NCBI RefSeq assembly: GCF_024584705.1
Contig: NZ_CP097384.1
Location: 1,674,001 to 1,738,000 of the forward strand
Direction: 5' to 3'
From: Blastopirellula sp. J2-11
GTDB lineage: Bacteria; Planctomycetota; Planctomycetia; Pirellulales; Pirellulaceae
DNA length: 64,000 nt
In this document: in pieces, positions 31,180-40,314 of the stretch
How positions within the stretch are numbered: position 1 is the stretch's first letter
Layout of the letters: every line of letters starts with the position of its first letter
Notes under the pieces: model-generated
What the model saw: only the letters and a program-made list of their open reading frames with translations
Databases searched by the model: none
Told to the model about the DNA's origin: nothing
Program-made: the position numbers and the translations under genes

Positions 31180-32085
31180 CTAAGAGATTATTTCATCTTC
31201 TTGTGGGGTGTTCGTGTCAGGGCGTTGACCCCGCAGCACGCTATTCCCCTCAAACAACTTTTGCTCATCAATGGGGGTGGGATTCAGCCAGTCCGCCTCG
31301 TTGAATTGTCCGCTTTGATTATAGGCGTCAATAGCGTTCTTATAACAAGTTAACTGAACATCTTGCTCGGCGATACCCTGACTAAGCATCAAATTCGCGG
31401 TTTTAGTCACAGCGAGAGGGTCCGATATGCCCCAGTCGGCGGATGAATCGACAATGATTCGATCCGAACCGTATTGTTTGACGATTTCGACCATCCGTTG
31501 GTTCCCCATCTTCGTTTTCGGATAGATGGTGAACGCCGCCCAATAGCCGCGATCGAGGACCTCTTTGGCGGTTTCTTCATTGTTATGGTCGATTACAACC
31601 ATATGCGGCGCGACTCCATGCTCTTCGATAATATCCATACTACGATAGGTCCCCCGCTTTTTATTGCGGTGGGGCGTATGAATCATCACCGGCAACTCCA
31701 GTTCTTTCGCCAGGTCCAATTGAACGCGAAGCGCTCGTTCTTCGGCGGCGGTCATATCGTCAAAGCCGATTTCGCCCACTGCGACCACGTTTTCTTTGGC
31801 GAGAAATAACGGCAGCATGTCGAGCACTTCTTCGGCCAGCCGCTCGTTGTTCGCTTCTTTGGCGTTCAAGCCGATCGTGCAATAGTGTTTGATCCCAAAC
31901 TGCGCGGCCCGAAAACGCTCGAACCCGACCAGGCTCGAAAAGTAGTCATGGTAAGAGCCGGCGTTGCTCCGCGGCTGACCAAGCCAAAACGCAGGCTCAA
32001 TCACGGCGACGATGCCGGCTTCGGCCATTCGCTCGTAGTCATCAGTCGTACGCGACGAGCAGTGAATGTGGGGGTCGATGTACAT
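31180..32085 (-). CDS. eboB: EboB-like TatD-family metal hydrolase
   Basis: 301 residues from ATG 32085, with AAAGGGA seven bases upstream. Amidohydrolase/TatD metal motifs: MYIDPHIHCS at the start, VGEIGFDD, VMIHTPH, VIDHNNEE and IVDSSADWG. Lies 15 bases downstream of an EboA homologue in the same direction, which is the arrangement of the ebo (edge-type) cluster, whose products help move a metabolite precursor across the membrane in cyanobacteria. The other members (UbiA-like EboC, EboD, EboE, EboF) are not in this window. Confidence 0.75.
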   Translation of the reverse strand: MYIDPHIHCSSRTTDDYERMAEAGIVAVIEPAFWLGQPRSNAGSYHDYFSSLVGFERFRAAQFGIKHYCTIGLNAKEANNERLAEEVLDMLPLFLAKENVVAVGEIGFDDMTAAEERALRVQLDLAKELELPVMIHTPHRNKKRGTYRSMDIIEEHGVAPHMVVIDHNNEETAKEVLDRGYWAAFTIYPKTKMGNQRMVEIVKQYGSDRIIVDSSADWGISDPLAVTKTANLMLSQGIAEQDVQLTCYKNAIDAYNQSGQFNEADWLNPTPIDEQKLFEGNSVLRGQRPDTNTPQEDEIIS

Positions 32086-32100
32086 GCTGTTCCCTTTTGA

Positions 32101-33000
32101 TTAGTTCGCGTACGCGGCGGCGCAAACGCCGCTCCAGGTGAGCTTGCCTTGATCCAATTGCGACGCGAGTTGCGGTTTGGTTCGCAAGATTTCATCGGCT
32201 TCATCGGTGGCGCTGGCGGCAAGCGCAAGTGCGATCGCTGCTTGCTCCACTTCGGTCCCTGCGGCGAAGAGCGCCGCCATATCCTCTAGCGCCGTTGCAT
32301 CGGCGAAAGGACCAACCATCCGCCATAGCTCTGGCGGAATCGGGCGAGCGGCGGCGCGACGCTCGTGAGCGTAGTCAATCAGCATTTCGGCCAGCGCTGG
32401 ATTCACGCGGCGATCGATGCCGATCATCGGATCCAACTCGGCGCCGATGAACAACGCTTTCAAAACCATTTGATTCCAGGCCGCCTCCGAGAAATTCTCT
32501 TCCGGAAACGGATTATGGTGGGCGATCGCCGCAAAGATAAACTTGACGTTGGTTCGTAGCCCGTCGATCGCGCGGGGAACCAACAGTTCGGGATGCGGCA
32601 AGAGCGGCAGCGCCTGAAACAGCGCGACCGATTCGTTCAACTCGGCCGCATTGAACAGTTTTTCCAATCGCGCAAAGTAGGGCGCCGGATCTTCGCTGGG
32701 GATCGATAGCAGCAGCAAGGTTCTCGCCGCTTGACCCACGCTCCAGCGAGACGGATCCCAGCCGCTGCGCGCCTCTTGGGCCAAATCCAATTGCAAGGCC
32801 GAGGGCTCTAATGGTTGCTTGCCAACTTTTCGGGGCGCAAAGCCAAACGCCAGATAAAGCGCTGATTCATCGCCTGACTCGACGGCGGCGATCTGATGAT
32901 CCAGCCATGCCAGGGGAGCGTCGGCGACGATCGGCTCTAGCCAACCGCGCAGCAGTTTGGCTGGGGTAGGGGGCGTTTTGTCTCGATTTTCGAAAAGCAA
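32101..33000 (-). CDS. eboA: EboA-domain protein
   Basis: 299 residues from TTG 33000; AAAGG lies about ten bases upstream and no internal ATG fits better. The recognisable EboA core is RTNVKFIFAAIAHHNPFPEE, AWNQMVLKALFIGAEL, MIGIDRRVNPALAEMLIDYAHERRAA and PELWRMVGPFA. All-helical, no membrane segment. EboA has no established enzymatic role. The pairing with the TatD-like hydrolase supports the identification. Confidence 0.75.
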   Translation of the reverse strand: MLFENRDKTPPTPAKLLRGWLEPIVADAPLAWLDHQIAAVESGDESALYLAFGFAPRKVGKQPLEPSALQLDLAQEARSGWDPSRWSVGQAARTLLLLSIPSEDPAPYFARLEKLFNAAELNESVALFQALPLLPHPELLVPRAIDGLRTNVKFIFAAIAHHNPFPEENFSEAAWNQMVLKALFIGAELDPMIGIDRRVNPALAEMLIDYAHERRAAARPIPPELWRMVGPFADATALEDMAALFAAGTEVEQAAIALALAASATDEADEILRTKPQLASQLDQGKLTWSGVCAAAYAN

Positions 33001-33104
33001 GGGAATTTGCCTTTAACAGCCGTTTATTGCTAACTAGTTTAGCCTAAGTCTTCGGCTCGACCGCTGCAAGAACGTGAGCCCCGTTTCGCCGCCGCGGTGA
33101 GCGG

Positions 33105-34437
<1,333 letters not shown>

Positions 34438-35445
34438 ATGTCGACTGATCTCCCTTCGTCCAATACGTCTTCCGCCAACTTGGTGGATGCGCCAGCGGCC
34501 AGGCCTTTCTCCTTGGATACGCGCACAAGCATGTTGCCCGATGTCGCCGCCGACGCGGCGCCGATTGTACAAGGCAAGCTAAATCGCGTGGGGATGTCCG
34601 GCATTGAAGTTGCGATTCGCCTGCGTGACGCCAACGGCGACGTGATTCGGACGCCGGCTCGCGTTGACGCCTATGTCAGTCTGGACGATCCCGAGGTTAA
34701 AGGGATCCATATGTCCCGGCTTTACCTCTGCCTTCAAGATTCGCTCGACGACGAGTTTGGCCGCGCACAGATCGAAACGATCTTGCAACGGTTCCTGGAG
34801 ACGCATAGCGACATCAGCGCGACCAGCTACCTCCGATTTAGCTACGAGCTCATGGTGCGCCGGGAATCGCTACTGAGCGACCATTCGGCTTGGCGCAGCT
34901 ATCCGGTCGAGATCGAAGCCTGGTCTAGCGGCGGCAAAGTGACGTATCGCGTGCATGTTCGGCTCACTTATTCCAGCGCCTGTCCCTGTTCGGCGGCGCT
35001 GGCGCGTCAACTGTTGCAGCAGCAGTTTGAAGAGCAGTTCTTTGGACATCACTGGCTGTCGACCGCGTCAGTCTTGAACTGGCTCGGCTCGAATGAAACC
35101 CTGATGGCGGTGCCGCACAGCCAGCGCAGCCATGCCGATATTACGATCGAACTTGATGGTCAACGCGACGATCTGCCGATCGACGAACTGATTAACTGCA
35201 CCGAAGGGGCGCTCAACACCGCGGTTCAGGCCGCCGTCAAGCGAACCGACGAACAAGAGTTCGCGCGGTTGAACGGCGAGAACCTGATGTTCTGCGAAGA
35301 CGCCGCACGACGTTTGAAAAACGCCGTCGATTCGATGCAAGGGATCATCGACTATCGCATCCAGGCGAGCCACTTCGAGAGTCTCCATCCGCACGACGCT
35401 GTCGCGATCGTCACCAAGGGAGTTCCCGGCGGATTGACCGCCTAG
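34438..35445 (+). CDS. folE2: GTP cyclohydrolase FolE2 (type IB)
   Basis: 335 residues. FolE2 motifs: SSACPCSAALAR with the catalytic Cys, VPHSQRSHADITIE, and LNRVGMSGIEVAI near the N-terminus. It converts GTP to dihydroneopterin triphosphate, the first step for folate and for queuosine precursors. A QueD homologue follows three genes later. The N-terminal 40 residues are Ser/Ala-rich and poorly conserved. Confidence 0.92.
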   Translation: MSTDLPSSNTSSANLVDAPAARPFSLDTRTSMLPDVAADAAPIVQGKLNRVGMSGIEVAIRLRDANGDVIRTPARVDAYVSLDDPEVKGIHMSRLYLCLQDSLDDEFGRAQIETILQRFLETHSDISATSYLRFSYELMVRRESLLSDHSAWRSYPVEIEAWSSGGKVTYRVHVRLTYSSACPCSAALARQLLQQQFEEQFFGHHWLSTASVLNWLGSNETLMAVPHSQRSHADITIELDGQRDDLPIDELINCTEGALNTAVQAAVKRTDEQEFARLNGENLMFCEDAARRLKNAVDSMQGIIDYRIQASHFESLHPHDAVAIVTKGVPGGLTA

Positions 35446-35499
35446 TCGATCCGCTTCTGTTCCTCTGTTTGTCGTCCCCCCAAAGATTGCGAAGAGCGT

Positions 35500-35850
35500 A
35501 TGACGTCCGAAGCATCCCCAGACATCACCTTGCGATCGGCCCAGGCCGATGTGGACGAGTGGATTCGGACGATCGGCGTGCGCTACTTTTCAGAACTGAC
35601 AAACTTGGCGCAACTGGTCGAAGAGGTGGGTGAGCTGTCGCGAATCATGTCGCGAACCTACGGCGAGCAAAGCTTCAAAGAAGGGGATCGTCGCGGTGAG
35701 CTTGCGGATGAATTGGCCGACGTCCTGTTTGTGCTGATCTGCATCGCCAATCAAACCGGGGTCGATTTGACCGCCGCGCTCGAAAAGAACCTGGCCAAAA
35801 AGACGGGCCGCGACTCGGAGCGTCACATCAATAATCCGAAGTTGCGTTGA
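35500..35850 (+). CDS. MazG-like nucleotide pyrophosphohydrolase
   Basis: 116 residues. MazG helical motifs: TNLAQLVEEVGELSRIM (ExxE) and RGELADELADVLFVLICIAN (ExxD) place Mg-binding acidic residues. It would hydrolyse (d)NTPs or modified nucleotides. It starts 54 bases after folE2 and is followed after one base by the prepilin-peptidase-like gene. Confidence 0.88.
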   Translation: MTSEASPDITLRSAQADVDEWIRTIGVRYFSELTNLAQLVEEVGELSRIMSRTYGEQSFKEGDRRGELADELADVLFVLICIANQTGVDLTAALEKNLAKKTGRDSERHINNPKLR

Positions 35851-35851
35851 A

Positions 35852-37084
35852 ATGGCTTTTGCTCGTAAACAAAATCGCCTGCGGCAGATTGTCGGCGCCG
35901 CGATCGTGATTTTTGTCACGGTTTTGATTGCGTGGCCGGTGATCGAATTTTTGGTTCGAAGTTCGGCCCCCAATCGTCCCAGCGAAGCGCTGGACCGACT
36001 CGAGCGGCTGGCGATGCTGCGCGATTGGATGATGGGGCTGTTTGGCTTTGGCTGGTTTTTCAGCGTTGGCGCCGTGATCGGCAGCTTTTTGAATGTGGTC
36101 GTTTGGCGTTTGCCTCGCGGAAAATCGGTTGTCGACAAACCATCCAGCTGCCCATTCTGCTGTACGAAGATTCGCGCTCTGGATAATGTGCCGGTGCTCG
36201 GTTGGATCAATCTGGGAGGAAAGTGTCGCGCCTGTCGGCTGCCGATTTCTTCTCGCTATCCCTTGGTCGAAACGACGATGGGTTTGATCTTTGTTGTGCT
36301 GCTGATTGCCGAACTTTTGTCAGGCGGCGGCAATTTGCCCGGCGGAGCAATCACCAGCGGACGCGGTTTCGCCGGAGTCGTGTTTGAGACGCGCTGGCCG
36401 ATCATTCGCCTTTACGCTTACCACGCAGCTTTCTTTTGCTGGCTGTTGCCGTGGGCGTTGATCGCGTGGGATCGTCAGCGGATTCCCCGCTCGACAATCC
36501 TGGTGTCGGCGCTGGTCGGTTTCGGAGCTGCGCTGATTTGGCCAGGCCTTCACCCGCTCGCCGCTTTGGATTCGATTGCTTCGTCGCGCTTGGTCGAACT
36601 GTTGACCGCGCTGATCGGCACGATGGTGGGGCTAATGCTGGGGCTGGCGGTGCGGTATTGGGAAAATCGGGCCGAGGATGACTTGTCTCGCGGCTGGGCG
36701 CTGCCGACGATGCTGAGCATGACCGGCCTGTTTCTCGGCTGGCAAGCGGTGGTGACGATCGCGGCTTTGATTTTGCCGCTGTATGGAGCAGCCAGTTACT
36801 TCGCAGCGCGACAAGGGAATTTTGTCCGCCGCGGTTTTTTCGAACTTCTGATGACCGCGGTCACGCTCGGCTATATCTGCTTGTGGGGATTTTGGAGCGA
36901 GCAAGTTTGGTTGCCAGGCGAAGCCTGGTCGGTTGCCGGCTTGTGCGTGGTTGTTCCACTGTTGCTGCTTGGTTGGGTGTTGTTGGCGATCGCCAAGCGC
37001 CCCCAAGACGCTGATCGGCGTCGATTTCAAAATCAAGAAGCGGTTTCGCCTCCGCGAACCGAACCGGTAGAATTCATTTTGTAA
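35852..37084 (+). CDS. prepilin peptidase/N-methyltransferase-like membrane protein
   Basis: 410 residues, about eight helices. The N-terminal A24 N-methyltransferase half is intact: GSFLNVVVWRLPRGKSV, CPFC and CRACRLPISSRYPLVE zinc-ribbon cysteines. The peptidase half keeps the first Asp region (LIAWDRQRIPRS), but the place of the essential GxGD reads WALPTM before LSMTGLFLGW, so the second catalytic Asp is missing. It may be a non-proteolytic relative or act differently. Start ATG 35852 follows the previous stop by one base. Confidence 0.78.
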   Translation: MAFARKQNRLRQIVGAAIVIFVTVLIAWPVIEFLVRSSAPNRPSEALDRLERLAMLRDWMMGLFGFGWFFSVGAVIGSFLNVVVWRLPRGKSVVDKPSSCPFCCTKIRALDNVPVLGWINLGGKCRACRLPISSRYPLVETTMGLIFVVLLIAELLSGGGNLPGGAITSGRGFAGVVFETRWPIIRLYAYHAAFFCWLLPWALIAWDRQRIPRSTILVSALVGFGAALIWPGLHPLAALDSIASSRLVELLTALIGTMVGLMLGLAVRYWENRAEDDLSRGWALPTMLSMTGLFLGWQAVVTIAALILPLYGAASYFAARQGNFVRRGFFELLMTAVTLGYICLWGFWSEQVWLPGEAWSVAGLCVVVPLLLLGWVLLAIAKRPQDADRRRFQNQEAVSPPRTEPVEFIL

Positions 37085-37111
37085 GCATTGAGTTTTGAGG
37101 GAGATGGAAAG

Positions 37112-37591
37112 ATGAGCCTGGTTATTATGCGGCGCATCAAGTTTTGCGCGGGTCACCGCTTGTACAAGCATGGCGGCAAGTGCGAGTTCTTTCATGGGCA
37201 CAACTACGTCGCCGACTTTTACGTCACCGCCGACGAAGTCGACACGGTCGGTCGCGTGATTGATTTCGCCGACCTGAAGGCGAAGTTCAAAGGTTGGCTG
37301 GACGAGCATTGGGATCATGGATTTTTGCTGAGCGATCAAGATGACAACGGCATCAGCGCGATTAAGCAAGTTGTCCCTTGCAAGTATTTCGTGATGCCCT
37401 ACAACCCGACCGCCGAAAACATGGCGCGCTATCTGCTGGACTATGTATGTCCAGAGTTGCTCGATCAATCGAACGTTCGCCCAGTGAAGGTCGTCATCTG
37501 GGAAACGGAAGATGCGTTCGCCGAAGCGCGCGTCAGCGGCGATGTCGGCGAGACGGCGTCGGCTTCGCTCAGTTCGGTCACCGTCGACTAA
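37112..37591 (+). CDS. queD: 6-carboxy-tetrahydropterin synthase (QueD/PTPS family)
   Basis: 159 residues from ATG 37112, with GAGGGAGA upstream. Zinc ligands in AGHRLYKHGG and CEFFHGHNY (Cys-x3-His-x-His), then VIDFADLKAKFKGWLDE and NPTAENMARYLL, all PTPS-family marks. QueD makes 6-carboxy-tetrahydropterin from dihydroneopterin triphosphate, the FolE2 product. The 6-pyruvoyl-tetrahydropterin synthase activity of relatives cannot be excluded. Confidence 0.88.
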   Translation: MSLVIMRRIKFCAGHRLYKHGGKCEFFHGHNYVADFYVTADEVDTVGRVIDFADLKAKFKGWLDEHWDHGFLLSDQDDNGISAIKQVVPCKYFVMPYNPTAENMARYLLDYVCPELLDQSNVRPVKVVIWETEDAFAEARVSGDVGETASASLSSVTVD

Positions 37592-37610
37592 AGCCCGATA
37601 GGTCGTCAGC

Positions 37611-38156
37611 ATGAACGCACAGCCGCCAGCCAAGATCGGCGTCGTCACGATTTCGGATCGCGCCAGTCGCGGTGAGTACGAGGATCGTGGCGGCCCGGCG
37701 ATTCAGGCCTACCTTAGCGAGATCCTGACGTCAGACTGGATCGCGGCGCCACGCGTGATTCCGGATGATCGCGCTGGGATCGAGCAAACGTTGCGGCAAC
37801 TTTGCGATGAAGAGCATTGCTGCCTGGTGATTACGACCGGCGGTACTGGTCCAGCGCTGCGGGATGTCACGCCGGAAGCGACCGAAGCGATTTGCGACAA
37901 AATGATGCCCGGCTTTGGCGAACTGATGCGGAAGGTCTCTTTGGAAAAAGTGCCGACGGCGATTCTCTCTCGTCAGACGGCCGGAATTCGCGGGCAATCG
38001 CTACTCCTCAATTTACCGGGGCAGCCGAAGGCGATCGCCGAGTGTCTGGATGCGGTATTTCCGGCGATTCCTTACTGTATAGATCTATTAGCAGGCCCTT
38101 ATCTCACGACAGATCCCACTCGTGTTCTGGCATTTCGGCCTGCGAAGAAGGGGTGA
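37611..38156 (+). CDS. mogA: MogA/MoaB molybdopterin adenylyltransferase
   Basis: 181 residues. MoCF-domain motifs: GVVTISDRASRGEYEDRGG, VITTGGTGPALRDVTPEAT and LLNLPGQPKAIAECL. It adenylates molybdopterin before molybdenum insertion. No other Moco genes are in the window. It starts 19 bases after queD and probably shares its transcript. Confidence 0.92.
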   Translation: MNAQPPAKIGVVTISDRASRGEYEDRGGPAIQAYLSEILTSDWIAAPRVIPDDRAGIEQTLRQLCDEEHCCLVITTGGTGPALRDVTPEATEAICDKMMPGFGELMRKVSLEKVPTAILSRQTAGIRGQSLLLNLPGQPKAIAECLDAVFPAIPYCIDLLAGPYLTTDPTRVLAFRPAKKG

Positions 38157-38350
38157 TCGTGCGTTTTCGTCAAAATCGGCGTTACTAGAACGACGCCGCT
38201 ATTTTGGTGGATGCGGCCATGCGCAACTTGCCTCTCGGTACTAGACGCGTCCTAGACTAGCGCAGCGACGTCACTGGCGTTGCTGCGGAAAAGAAGCGAT
38301 ACGTGCGAGCGGCAATTGCTGGCAAACGATCGCTTCGGGGCAGTTTCTGC

Positions 38351-40210
38351 ATGGGGGCATGCGCAGTGGAAGACGCAAAATTCGAGAACAAGATCAATCG
38401 CCGCGTTTTGGTGATCGACGACAACCAAGCGATTCATGACGACTTTCGTCGCATTCTCGCTGCACAATCCAAACTGAACGTCGCCTCAAGCGACATCAAG
38501 GCGCTCTTGTTCGAAGATGAAGAGTTGCCGCCCGGCGAATTGAATTTCGGTTTTGAAATTGAGTCGGCCTTCCAGGGAGAGGAAGGGCTCGAGAAGGTTG
38601 CTGCGGCCGAGCGAAGCGGATTTCCGTTTGCGCTGGCTTTTGTCGACATGCGAATGCCGCCGGGTTGGGATGGCCTGGAAACCGTCAAACGGATCTGGCG
38701 AGACCATCCCGATCTGCAGGTCGTGATTTGCACGGCCTACTCGGATCATTCGTGGGAATCGTTGCTGCAGGAGTTGGGCGAAACCGACCAACTGGTGATC
38801 TTGAAAAAGCCGTTTGACGTGATCGAAGCGCGTCAGTTGGCGATTGCGTTGACGCGAAAATGGCAACTGACGCAGCAAGCCCGCATGCGAATGGATCAGC
38901 TCAACCAGTTGGTGGAGCAACGAACCGCCGATTTGATAACAGCGGCGTCCGAATTGAAATTGACGAACGAACAACTGGTGGAAGCGAGTCGCGCAGCGGA
39001 AGCGGCGAATCGCTCGAAGAGCGAGTTTCTGGCGAATATGAGCCATGAGATTCGCACGCCGATGACGGCGATCATCGGCTACGCCGAAGAACTGCGAGAT
39101 ATCGGTGAGATCGAACGAGCGCCGAAAGAACGAGTTTTCGCCCTCGACACCATCTTGCGCAACGGACACCACTTGCTGCAGGTCATCAACGACGTCTTGG
39201 ATCTAAGCAAGATTGAGGCCGGCAAATTGGACGTATGCCTGCAGCCTGCCTCGCCGGTGCGGATCGTATCGGACGTTTTGGCGCTGATGCACTTGCGCGC
39301 GTCGCAAAAAGGGCTCCGACTAGAGAACGAGTTTTGCGGCCCGCTTCCCGAGACCATTGTGACCGATGTGACTCGGTTACGGCAAATCTTGATCAACTTG
39401 ATCGGCAATGCAATCAAGTTTACCGACAAAGGCACGGTATCGCTCCGGACGAAATTGATCGACATCGGCGCCGACAATCCCCACTTGGAGTTCGAAGTGG
39501 TCGACTCTGGTATCGGCATGACGGAAGAAGAACTGCGAAGAGTCTTCGTACCGTTTGAACAGGCCAACAATTCGATGAGCCGTAAATATGGCGGCACCGG
39601 GCTTGGCCTGTCGATCTGCATTCGCCTGACCGAACTGTTGGGAGGATCGATGCGCTGCGAAAGCAGCTTGGGACATGGCAGCTTCTTCCACTTTACGATT
39701 GCGACCGGCAACTTGTCGAATGTCAAAATCAGTAACTGCGCTGACGATCTGAATTGGATTCCGGCGAGCGTCAGCAGCGTTCCACCGAAGGAGCTTGCTC
39801 TGAGCGGACGCATCTTGCTCGTGGAGGATGGACCCGATAATCAGCGTTTGCTTCGTTTGATCCTCGAGAAAGCAGGCGCCGAAGTAGCGATCGCCAACGA
39901 CGGACGCGACGGCGTTGATATGACGCTGACGTCGCGCAATCAAGGAGTTCCGTTTGATCTGATCTTGATGGACATGCAAATGCCGATTATGGATGGATAT
40001 CAAGCGACCCGTTTGCTGCGTAGGGAAGCGGTTCGGACGCCGATTATCGCACTGACGGCGCACGCGATGAGCGACGATCGACAGCGTTGCCTGGATGCTG
40101 GAGTCGATGACTACCTGACCAAGCCGATCGATCGCCGCCAATTGCTGGAAACGCTTGCCAACTATCTGCAGCCAACCGCCAAGGCCGTCGCAAAAATAGC
40201 GCAAACGTAG
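38351..40210 (+). CDS. hybrid sensor histidine kinase with two receiver domains
   Basis: About 619 residues from ATG 38351; GTG 38366 is an alternative. N-terminal receiver domain with Asp99 (VDMRMPPGWDG), a coiled linker, HisKA with His232 (NMSHEIRTPMTA), HATPase with N-box LIGNAIKFTDKG, G1 VDSGIGM and G2 GGTGLGLS, then a C-terminal receiver with Asp541 (LMDMQMPIMDGYQ). No membrane segment or signal peptide, so a cytosolic phosphorelay protein. The first receiver as sensor input suggests an upstream kinase partner not present here. Confidence 0.92.
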   Translation: MGACAVEDAKFENKINRRVLVIDDNQAIHDDFRRILAAQSKLNVASSDIKALLFEDEELPPGELNFGFEIESAFQGEEGLEKVAAAERSGFPFALAFVDMRMPPGWDGLETVKRIWRDHPDLQVVICTAYSDHSWESLLQELGETDQLVILKKPFDVIEARQLAIALTRKWQLTQQARMRMDQLNQLVEQRTADLITAASELKLTNEQLVEASRAAEAANRSKSEFLANMSHEIRTPMTAIIGYAEELRDIGEIERAPKERVFALDTILRNGHHLLQVINDVLDLSKIEAGKLDVCLQPASPVRIVSDVLALMHLRASQKGLRLENEFCGPLPETIVTDVTRLRQILINLIGNAIKFTDKGTVSLRTKLIDIGADNPHLEFEVVDSGIGMTEEELRRVFVPFEQANNSMSRKYGGTGLGLSICIRLTELLGGSMRCESSLGHGSFFHFTIATGNLSNVKISNCADDLNWIPASVSSVPPKELALSGRILLVEDGPDNQRLLRLILEKAGAEVAIANDGRDGVDMTLTSRNQGVPFDLILMDMQMPIMDGYQATRLLRREAVRTPIIALTAHAMSDDRQRCLDAGVDDYLTKPIDRRQLLETLANYLQPTAKAVAKIAQT

Positions 40211-40218
40211 TCGTCATC

Positions 40219-40282
40219 GTAGGGTCCGTTGTGCGGACCAAGGATCGAGTGTGCGTCCCTTGGTCCGTACAGCGGACCCTAC
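40219..40282. repeat. REP/BIME-like palindromic repeat pair
   Basis: Two 25-base arms (40219-40243 and 40258-40282) are inverted copies with two mismatches and a 14-base spacer. Each arm is itself a small palindrome (GGTCCG...CGGACC). Lies in the 104 bases between the kinase stop and the convergent PEPCK-like stop. It may serve as a terminator, or be a mobile REP-type element. Confidence 0.65.
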
Positions 40283-40314
40283 CCGAGAGTTGAAACTGGC
40301 GCCGACGAGCGGCG

